Program-made: the position numbers and the translations under genes
Assembly: GCA_934632155.1 (NCBI GenBank)
Contig: CAKTXZ010000006.1
Coordinates: 1 to 64,000, forward strand
Reading direction: 5' to 3'
DNA: 64,000 bases
From: an uncultured Clostridia bacterium
GTDB lineage: Bacteria > Bacillota > Clostridia > Christensenellales > Aristaeellaceae
In this document: positions 43,032 through 50,089 of the stretch, one piece after another
Layout of the letters: every line of letters starts with the position of its first letter
Numbering within the stretch: position 1 is the first letter of the stretch
The notes under the pieces: model-generated
Told to the model about the DNA's origin: nothing
Databases searched by the model: none
The model's input: only the letters and a program-made list of their open reading frames with translations

Positions 43032-44204
43032 ATGACGTATGAGAATTCTTGCCCGCCTTCTTTGGAGGACGGCCTTTCGCCCATCCCGTGGCAATCGCCA
43101 CCGCTTCCCGCGCTTTCCGTAGAGGACAGGCTGCGGCTTATGCTGGCCGTTTCCGCCTCAAGGCACGCCGAAAGCGCCCTGCTTCAATGCCTGTCGCGCC
43201 TTGAAAGCGACGATCAGCGGCGGCAGGCTACGCTGATTGCACGGGCGCAGGCGCGGCTGTCCGCATTGCTTGGCGAAGCAGCGCTGCTGCCGAACGGCTG
43301 CGCGGCCATGCTGACCGCCGCCGCGCTGACATTGCAGACCGGCGCATGCCTTGCGCAGCTGCTGCCGGATGGAGGACTGCGGCGCGCGCTGCATTTTCTG
43401 ATTCCCGAATGGCAGGATATTGCTTATCGTATCGCCAATCAGTATGAAAACCTTTACGGTCAATACGCGCTGGAATGGACGGGAGGACTCATGGAGATTA
43501 TCCCCGGCCGCCCATGCGCCGCGTGCCATCGTCACCCCTACGACGAAACGCCGCCCGACGCGCCCGACGCGCAGCCGACGGCCGTCGAGCTGATGCTCGC
43601 CGTGCTCGAGGCGCAGCAGCAATGCCTTTTTTCCTGTTTGCTTCGTCCGGAACATGCGCAGGAAACGCCGCTGTGTCAGGAGCTTATCCTCTTGACCAAT
43701 CAGCATCTGGCGCATATCGCCGCGCTTGCGCCCGAGCGCAGGCCGCTGCAGGCCGGGTTGGATGCGATTGACGCGGCTCGTCTGGCGGCTCTATCCGGGC
43801 AAACGTTTGCATCTTGCGAAGCGCTGCGCGCAACGCTCGCCGGCGAAGCGCGCGGCATGGAGGCGCAGCTGGACAAGCTTCGCACGCTGTTGACGGCTGA
43901 ATACAGAGCCGTCGACGCGCTGCCGCCGCTCCCCTTGACGCTAACGAAGGGCTACGTACGTGATTGCCTGCAGGGCGTGGGCGAAACGCTGCGGCGCGGA
44001 AAAATCGTTCCCGTCGGCGAAGTGCGGGAGGGGGCTGATTTTCGGCGTTACCAAAGGCGCATAAGCGCCGAAGCGCTGCCATCCCATCAGGTTGTTCTGC
44101 GTCACATCGACGCCTGCGGACAGGACGCGCGCTTCGAAATCGCCCCGCACCCCATTCCCGCGCTCAGAAGCCGCACCGGCGATTCGCTTTCCATCGGGCG
44201 GTAA
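43032..44204 (+). CDS. Spo0A-linked helical protein, unknown function
   Basis: I do not recognise this 390-aa protein. It is soluble, with no signal peptide or transmembrane helix. Two similar helical segments are visible, at about residues 33-75 (RLMLAVSASRHAESALLQCLSRLE) and 180-220 (AVELMLAVLEAQQQCLFSCLL), hinting at an internal duplication of a helical bundle. A short Cys-rich part (RPCAACHRHPYDETP, about 159-173) lies between them. GGAGGG precedes the ATG. It is 44 bp after spo0A on the same strand with no terminator between, so it is probably in the same transcript and may be a sporulation-linked protein. Confidence 0.6.
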   Translation: MTYENSCPPSLEDGLSPIPWQSPPLPALSVEDRLRLMLAVSASRHAESALLQCLSRLESDDQRRQATLIARAQARLSALLGEAALLPNGCAAMLTAAALTLQTGACLAQLLPDGGLRRALHFLIPEWQDIAYRIANQYENLYGQYALEWTGGLMEIIPGRPCAACHRHPYDETPPDAPDAQPTAVELMLAVLEAQQQCLFSCLLRPEHAQETPLCQELILLTNQHLAHIAALAPERRPLQAGLDAIDAARLAALSGQTFASCEALRATLAGEARGMEAQLDKLRTLLTAEYRAVDALPPLPLTLTKGYVRDCLQGVGETLRRGKIVPVGEVREGADFRRYQRRISAEALPSHQVVLRHIDACGQDARFEIAPHPIPALRSRTGDSLSIGR

Positions 44205-44394
44205 CGCCGGCGTTTATGGAATACACAGTTCTTTGCCATTGCCGCTTGTCTCAATCGATTGGCATATAAGAACGGTTCTCCGGCGCTGCCGGACAGCATG
44301 ACGATTAACAGCCGATAAATCCTCTCTTTGGGGGTATTGAGTATGAACATTCTATCGCCGTTTCATTTTTATGCATTGGACGCTGCAAAAATTG

Positions 44395-44435
44395 AAACGC
44401 TCCGACGCGCACACCCGCGGTCGGAGCGTTTTTCT
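44395..44435 (+). terminator. Terminator of spo0A transcript
   Basis: A perfect 12-bp stem, AAACGCTCCGAC / GTCGGAGCGTTT, is followed by a T-rich stretch (TTTTTCTT). It lies 190 bp after the unknown gene; it may also work for the converging epimerase gene. Confidence 0.8.
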
Positions 44436-44447
44436 TATATGCCGCCG

Positions 44448-45365
44448 TCAAAGGCTTTCGATGGACAGCATCGTTTCATACGTGCGCGTTTCCCCCGGCG
44501 CAAGCGCGTCAAAGCCGGTCTGCGCGCGGTCGAAGGGCGCGTTGGGGCAATTGGATAGCCATGATTGCGGCTCAACGCAGATAAAATCGGCATGCCCGCC
44601 GTTGACCACCATCCAGTAGCCGAAGCTATCGCCGGCATGGTAGCGCACCTGAAGGCCCGCCTTTTCATCGCGCAAAACCAGCTCATGCCGATCGCCCATC
44701 TCAAAAAAGCGGCTGATATTCTTGCCGGTTATGGAGAAGCGCCCCTGCAGCATATCCTCCCGATCAGGATAATCGGCGGTCACGCCGCCGTCCGGCAAAT
44801 AGTTTTGCATATTGCGGCTGTACTCCGCCGACGTATCCAGCTGCATCCGCACATTTTCCGGGGCGCTTCCCTGCGCAAAGGGCAGATTAAACGTCGTGTG
44901 AAACGCCAGCGCGGTGGGCATGCGCAGCGCCGCGTCATTTGTAATGCGCGTTTCCTGACGCAGCCCCTCCGCCGACAGCGACCAGCGCACGGTTATCGTG
45001 AAGGGATCCGGCCATGTCAGGTACGGCTTTTCCGTCGTGGCGCGATACTGCAGCACAGCCTCCGTCTCTTGCTGCGAAACAACGGAAAACGTGCTTTCGT
45101 GCAACGTGCCGTGCAGGAAGCAGCCAGTCTTAGGCTCATTCACCGGCAGGCGGTACACCCTGCCGTCAAAGGAAAATGCGCCGCCCGAAATGCGGTTTGG
45201 CGGAAAAAGCAGGGGCGTTCCGTAAAAAAAGGGCTGGGACGAATAATTGTCCAGCGTTTCGGGGGTACGCAGCGCCTCCGCGCCATCCTTGGAAAGGCGA
45301 ACGCAGCTTGCTCCGCGTCCGGGCAGAATCCACGCGGTATAGCCGTCGGATTGCAGGATAATCAT
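44448..45365 (-). CDS. Aldose 1-epimerase family protein
   Basis: A 305-aa galactose-mutarotase-like protein. It has the LLFPPNRISGG substrate region, CFLHGTLHESTF with the first catalytic His, ALAFHTTFNLPF with the second, and FICVEPQSWLSN with the catalytic Glu. It would interconvert alpha and beta anomers of a hexose or hexuronate; which sugar is not visible. AGGAAGGAG lies before the ATG. It is the last of four minus-strand carbohydrate genes, 73 bp downstream of the DUF5107-TPR gene. Confidence 0.88.
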   Translation of the reverse strand: MIILQSDGYTAWILPGRGASCVRLSKDGAEALRTPETLDNYSSQPFFYGTPLLFPPNRISGGAFSFDGRVYRLPVNEPKTGCFLHGTLHESTFSVVSQQETEAVLQYRATTEKPYLTWPDPFTITVRWSLSAEGLRQETRITNDAALRMPTALAFHTTFNLPFAQGSAPENVRMQLDTSAEYSRNMQNYLPDGGVTADYPDREDMLQGRFSITGKNISRFFEMGDRHELVLRDEKAGLQVRYHAGDSFGYWMVVNGGHADFICVEPQSWLSNCPNAPFDRAQTGFDALAPGETRTYETMLSIESL

Positions 45366-45438
45366 GGCATTGGCTCCTTCCTGAAAGCGACGCAGGCGAG
45401 ACGCCCCCTTCCTGGCGTCCCGCCGCGTCCTATAAAGG

Positions 45439-48400
45439 TCACAGAATGTTCAGCATTTCGAAGAAGCGCAGCGGCGTGCCGTACACATCAAGCGCCTTCA
45501 GCGCCTCCAGCGTCTTCCAGCTTTCCTCCTCGCGCCCCAGTCCCTTTTCGGCCAGCGCCTTAATCAGCAGCGCCGGAATGGTGTTTTGACGCACGATGTT
45601 CAGCTCAAAGGGCAGCGGCGACGGCATGCCCACGCCAAAGTAGCCGTACAAATCCTTGTTTTCCAGTCGGTGCTCCGCTTCCGCCAGCATGCGCTCGTAT
45701 TCCGCCTTGGCCTCGTCCGCGCGTCCCAGCTTCTCCATCGCCTTGGCGGCGAAATAGGTGATTTCGGTCACATGGTTGGGCTGATGCGCCGCCTCCTCCC
45801 ATGCCTTCTCCGCGCCGGCCTGATCGCCCGTTTCTGCCAGCAGCAGCCCCGTGTAATAGTAAATGTTCGCTTCCTGCGCGCTGTAGTGGCGGCCCTCGCC
45901 ATAATTGGCGGGGAATACCAGCGCTTTGTGGTACCATTCAAGCGCCTCGTCGCGCTTGCCATCCGCTTCCGCCTTGCGGCCCAGCAGCGTGTAAAGCCAG
46001 CCGTGATGCCTTGTCAGCTTACCCTCGCCGCCCTCGTAGATGTTAAAGCGCTTGGAGAGCAGCAGCTCGCGCGCCTCGTCCAGCCGCCCAACCTGCGTAT
46101 AAAGAATCGCCATTTCAAGGAAGCAATCGTCGCGCTCCTTAGCCTGTTCGCGATGCGCTTCCAGCAGCGCAATGCGCTCCTCGGGGCTGATTTCGATATT
46201 CTTATACAGCTGCAGCAGCTCATAGAGAATGCGCGCATTCTCGGGCGCAAGCGCCAGCGCCTTTTCCAGCATCTTCCGCGCCTTTTCGGGCTGGCCGAGA
46301 TGATCGAAGTACGCCTGCGCCAGATTGCGGCAGGTATACGCGTCCTCCGGCATCATTTCGCGCGCCTTTTCCCACGCGTCGGCTGCCTTGCGGTAGTTCA
46401 TCCGGTCGTAATACAGGCAGCCCAGCAGATACTGCGCTTTGCCGCTTTGTACATCCAGCGCGGGAATATCCTCCAACCGGTTGGGGAAGCAGTAGCGCAT
46501 ATCGCCGTCCACCAGCGCCTCGCCCGTAAGGCGCGCAATGTGCGCCAGCACCAGCATGCTCTGGCGATGACACATCCGCAGGCAACGAACCGCCTCGTCC
46601 GTAAGCCCCGCGCGTTCAAACTGCAGCGCCGCATCCAAGCAATCCTCGGGACGATCCAGAATGTAGTCTTCCACCGCGCGGCCTTCCATAATGTGCAGCG
46701 CGAAACGCGCGGCGGCGTCCTGCGGCATTTCGTCCAAGACGCGGCTAATGGCGTCGATATCGCCCGTCAGGTAGCCCAGCAGCACGCGCGCGCCATAGTG
46801 GCGGGCATTGGTGACAAGGCATTCGTGCAATTCGCCCACGGCCTCGTCAATATCGCCGCGCGCCGCGTCGATGCACGCCATTTCGTACAGTGCGGGGGAA
46901 CGCCACGCATACTGCCACGACGCGTTGGCAAACTGGCGGTAAGCCTCGTCCATATTTCCAAGCAGCCGGTACAGCCGCCCCAGCAGATACAGCGCTTCCA
47001 CGTCGCCGGGGTTATCGTTGCGCATCCGAATGCGCCCGGCGGCGGCAGTCAGGTGCTTTTCGGCGTTTTCATAATCGGCGCGTTCAATGAGCAGACGACC
47101 CATTTCCAAATTGCAGCGGTAATCCTCAGGATCGCGGCGCAGCGCCTCCATAAAGTAGGCCTCGGGCTCATAGGTGTGATGCTTATATTGAACAAGATGC
47201 GCGCCGTGCAGGTAGAGCTCCTCAATGCTGGGAACATCCTTGGGACGCGGCGGAATCGTGCGCGCCTTGATCGGCTTACGATGACCAAGCTCAACCGGCT
47301 GATAGGAAATAAGCTCCCTTCCGCTGTCGTCCAGCAACGTAAGCGTCAGGTCGGTTTCCTTCGCGTCCACGGGCAGCGTAACCTTTTCCAGAATGAATTT
47401 TTCCGGGTTCAAATCGCAATTGAAGGACGCGATTTCCTCGCCGCGGCAGGTCAGCGTCAGGTAGGCGTTCCGAACCTCGCGCGTCGTCACAGCGCCAAGC
47501 TGCACCGCGCCGTTTTTCACCTCAAGCGACAGCGCGCCGTTGGCGTTGGCGTTCTTCGGCTCTTTGATTCCGGTAATCGGGAACCAGATCTGGGTAAATT
47601 CGCGCGTTTCGCCCGGCATGATCCATGTAAAGTCGGGCTGGTTGTCGGTATACGCGCCGGTCATCAGCTCGATATAGCGATCCCCGTTATCCGTCAGATT
47701 GGCGCACCAAGCGCGGCCGAAGGGGCCGTCGCCCCACGTCCACATCTTCTTACCCGGGCAGATACGATGGTCGCTGACGGTCACCGTGCCCGCATCCGCG
47801 GCAAAATCATAGCCGCCCAGAAAGTCCATATCGCTCTGTCCCTTGGAAACCATGACGGAGGAAGGCAGCTTCACGGCCGGGAACCATGTCACGTCCGTGC
47901 CTTCGCCGTAATCGAAGGGGCGCGCGGTATGGTACACGCCCTTCATGACCGGGAAGGAAATCACCGCGCGGCGGTCATGATCGTTTCCCCATTCAACGTC
48001 CGGCGGGAAGCAGGCCTTGTACTGATCGTGCACGCGCACGGCCAGATTATTCCACCACATGAAGGGCAGGGCTTTGTCGGTGCGGTTGCAGACGGTCGCC
48101 TTGGCCTCCACAACGGAGGAGCCGGGACGCACGGTGATGGCTACCTGCGCGCGCATACGGTTGAAGGGATCGGCCTCGCCCATAATGCAGGTCTTGCTGC
48201 CGTCGGCGTTTTCACGCAGCGTCGCTTCCAGCGGCATGAAGGTTGTAGGACGGTGATGCTGCGGCCAGTTGAATTCCACGCCGCCGGACACCCACGGCCC
48301 GGCAATGCCCACCATCGCGGGCTTGATGACCGTATTCTGATAGATAAATTCATAGCCGTTATGAAGATCCTTCGCGCCGTGAATCTTGCCGCCAAGCTGC

Positions 48401-48618
48401 GGCAGCAGCGTCACCTCGATATGCTCGTTCTTGAGCACCACGGCGTCCCACGCCTTGTCCACCGGCTCGTTGGAGAGCCGATCAGCGAAGGGAACGGGGT
48501 AAATGCGGCCCGTCGCGCCCTGATACGCCTTCTTCTCGAAGAACATGGGCAAATCGAGCGGCGCGGCGGGCTCATACGTCGGGATATGCAAAGAAATCCG
48601 CTTCATTTCAACAGACAT
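45439..48618 (-). CDS. DUF5107 domain protein with TPR repeats
   Basis: A 1059-aa cytoplasmic protein. Residues of about 25-370 are DUF5107, with text resembling galactose-mutarotase-fold enzymes (LLPQLGGKIHGAKDLHNGYEF, GPWVSGGVEFNWPQHH, MWWNNLAVRV). After a beta-sandwich-like stretch, residues 470-1030 are tetratricopeptide repeats (YLLGRLYRLLGNMDEAYRQF, ARKMLEKALALAPENARILYELLQLY). There is no signal peptide. The family occurs beside glycosidases and sugar permeases in gut Clostridia and Bacteroidetes and has no established activity that I can name. A separate promoter lies upstream. It faces a second DUF5107 gene 13 kb away. Confidence 0.85.
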   Translation of the reverse strand: MSVEMKRISLHIPTYEPAAPLDLPMFFEKKAYQGATGRIYPVPFADRLSNEPVDKAWDAVVLKNEHIEVTLLPQLGGKIHGAKDLHNGYEFIYQNTVIKPAMVGIAGPWVSGGVEFNWPQHHRPTTFMPLEATLRENADGSKTCIMGEADPFNRMRAQVAITVRPGSSVVEAKATVCNRTDKALPFMWWNNLAVRVHDQYKACFPPDVEWGNDHDRRAVISFPVMKGVYHTARPFDYGEGTDVTWFPAVKLPSSVMVSKGQSDMDFLGGYDFAADAGTVTVSDHRICPGKKMWTWGDGPFGRAWCANLTDNGDRYIELMTGAYTDNQPDFTWIMPGETREFTQIWFPITGIKEPKNANANGALSLEVKNGAVQLGAVTTREVRNAYLTLTCRGEEIASFNCDLNPEKFILEKVTLPVDAKETDLTLTLLDDSGRELISYQPVELGHRKPIKARTIPPRPKDVPSIEELYLHGAHLVQYKHHTYEPEAYFMEALRRDPEDYRCNLEMGRLLIERADYENAEKHLTAAAGRIRMRNDNPGDVEALYLLGRLYRLLGNMDEAYRQFANASWQYAWRSPALYEMACIDAARGDIDEAVGELHECLVTNARHYGARVLLGYLTGDIDAISRVLDEMPQDAAARFALHIMEGRAVEDYILDRPEDCLDAALQFERAGLTDEAVRCLRMCHRQSMLVLAHIARLTGEALVDGDMRYCFPNRLEDIPALDVQSGKAQYLLGCLYYDRMNYRKAADAWEKAREMMPEDAYTCRNLAQAYFDHLGQPEKARKMLEKALALAPENARILYELLQLYKNIEISPEERIALLEAHREQAKERDDCFLEMAILYTQVGRLDEARELLLSKRFNIYEGGEGKLTRHHGWLYTLLGRKAEADGKRDEALEWYHKALVFPANYGEGRHYSAQEANIYYYTGLLLAETGDQAGAEKAWEEAAHQPNHVTEITYFAAKAMEKLGRADEAKAEYERMLAEAEHRLENKDLYGYFGVGMPSPLPFELNIVRQNTIPALLIKALAEKGLGREEESWKTLEALKALDVYGTPLRFFEMLNIL

Positions 48619-48655
48619 GCTTTTTGCTTCCTTCCTAAATCATGATTGCATGGAA

Positions 48656-48684
48656 AGTATAGCAATTCGGCGGCGCTTGTTCAA
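48656..48684 (-). promoter_or_regulatory. Promoter of the DUF5107-TPR gene, with an operator-like repeat
   Basis: Minus strand: TTGAAC, 17 bp, TATACT. A palindrome CTTGT-TCAAT-ACAAG (48676-48690) covers the -35 element, so repression at this site is plausible, for instance by the adjacent regulator. Confidence 0.6.
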
Positions 48685-48720
48685 TACAAGCTTTTCTGTC
48701 TTCATCGCGGATTCTTTTGA

Positions 48721-48749
48721 TTGACAAATTTATTTATGCGATGTACAAT
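48721..48749 (+). promoter_or_regulatory. Strong promoter reading antisense into the regulator gene
   Basis: TTGACA, 17 bp, TACAAT on the plus strand, one mismatch from the sigma-A consensus. It points into the 3' end of the minus-strand regulator gene (48756-49889). No plausible plus-strand gene follows, so a transcript would be antisense. Confidence 0.6.
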
Positions 48750-48755
48750 GAAGGT

Positions 48756-49889
48756 TTAACTCTTCGGCAAATCCTCAACCCGAAGCTGCAGGCTGACCAA
48801 CCGAATCATCTGTTCCTTGGTTTCGCACTGCGCCAGCTCCATCATTCGTTTGATGCGATACTTGATCGAATTCTCGGACGTATAATGCTCCTCGGCCATC
48901 TGGCGGTAGGGCTGGCCAAGCATCAGGCTGCGCAGAATGGCAAAATCAATCGGCAGGCAATGGGAAACCAAATTTTCCAGCATAAAGATGCGGCGCACGT
49001 CGTCGTCGGCATAGAAGCTGCTCTGTTCAGGCATTTGCGGCGGCGTAATACGGCGCGCAACGCTTTGATAGGGCACATTGCCCGTCGATTCACGCACGGT
49101 AATCGTGCCGCGCACCTTCGCATGCAGCGCGGTGATGGTATCGTTCCGGCGCAGGATGTTGTAGAGCCGCACGGCGTTATGACCGATATCGAAAAAGTTG
49201 AGCGATGCCGTCGTAATGCCCGGCTTGACCAGCTGCGAAAGCCGCGTTTCACCGATGCTGACCAGATAAAGCCGCTGCGGAATTTCAACCTTCTTTTCCT
49301 TTAGAAAATCATACAGCTTAATTGCAATAATATCGTTGGAGCACAGCACCGCGTCAAATTCATCCATTTGCTGATAAAAGCGCTCGCAGGCTGCGGAAAC
49401 ATTGCCCGTATTCCAGAAAATTCCCCGATGATCCGCCGTTTCATGGTGCATGAAATCGCAGTAGGCGCGCTGCTTGGTCAAATCGTTGATGGAATTGGGA
49501 TGCACGCCGAAAAGCGCCATGCGCCGGCGCTGCATTTGGGAAAGGTAGCGCAGTAAATCACAGATGGCCTGATTATAATCCATGGAGATGGTGCTGGCGT
49601 CAAAGTGGCCGTCCGGAGGCGGCGCGGTCATCATGATGCTGTGAATGCCCGCCTCGCCCAAGCGCTGCACCGTCTCCGTCATCCAATTTACCAGCGACCC
49701 GACCAGCATCAGCAGCGGCCTCTCCTGCTGCTGAACGCGTTCGAGCGCCCGCAAATCGTTGACCGGTACTTCCTCCAATATTCCCTTGCTGCGGGAAACC
49801 TCCTGCCGAATCCCCTGAACGCATTGCTCGCACCAGTGGGTGCCGGAAAAGGCCGGCTCGATCATCATATAATAGTTCGCGCTCGCCAT
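48756..49889 (-). CDS. Sugar-sensor-like regulator with C-terminal HTH
   Basis: A 377-aa protein. Residues of about 1-270 look like the LacI/periplasmic-binding-protein type I sensor fold (MLVGSLVNWM, AGIHSIMMTAPPP, RMALFGVHPNS, FDAVLCSNDIIAIKLYDFLKEKKVEIPQRLYLVSIG). The usual N-terminal LacI helix-turn-helix is absent. Instead the last ~60 residues (QMAEEHYTSENSIKYRIKRMMELAQCETKEQMIRLV) resemble a LuxR/FixJ-type DNA-binding domain. GGGGGAG precedes the ATG at 49889. It is flanked by the GH78 and DUF5107 genes, which it probably controls in response to a sugar. Confidence 0.8.
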   Translation of the reverse strand: MASANYYMMIEPAFSGTHWCEQCVQGIRQEVSRSKGILEEVPVNDLRALERVQQQERPLLMLVGSLVNWMTETVQRLGEAGIHSIMMTAPPPDGHFDASTISMDYNQAICDLLRYLSQMQRRRMALFGVHPNSINDLTKQRAYCDFMHHETADHRGIFWNTGNVSAACERFYQQMDEFDAVLCSNDIIAIKLYDFLKEKKVEIPQRLYLVSIGETRLSQLVKPGITTASLNFFDIGHNAVRLYNILRRNDTITALHAKVRGTITVRESTGNVPYQSVARRITPPQMPEQSSFYADDDVRRIFMLENLVSHCLPIDFAILRSLMLGQPYRQMAEEHYTSENSIKYRIKRMMELAQCETKEQMIRLVSLQLRVEDLPKS

Positions 49890-50089
49890 TACCACTCCCC
49901 CTTTGCTTTGTAACACTCCGCGCTTTCGCGGCCGCCTGCGGCGTCGTGCGCATGCGGCTGCGGCGAAAGGCGGCGCTTATCGTCATAGGCAATCGCTCAA
50001 AAACGAAAGCTCAGCGAAAATAAAGCAGGATTTTTTGTACATTGCAGGCGATGGAAAGGCCGCCGTGCGCATCACCGCGGCTTCATCGC

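Noticed and set aside
45586..48645. 1019-codon open frame on the plus strand
   Set aside because: It lies entirely opposite the DUF5107-TPR gene. The product is rich in His, Arg, Gln and Ala without recognisable domains, as expected from an antisense frame in GC-rich DNA.
48717..49304. 195-codon plus-strand frame next to the antisense promoter
   Set aside because: It overlaps the regulator gene completely, lacks a ribosome-binding site, and its product is a shadow of the regulator.
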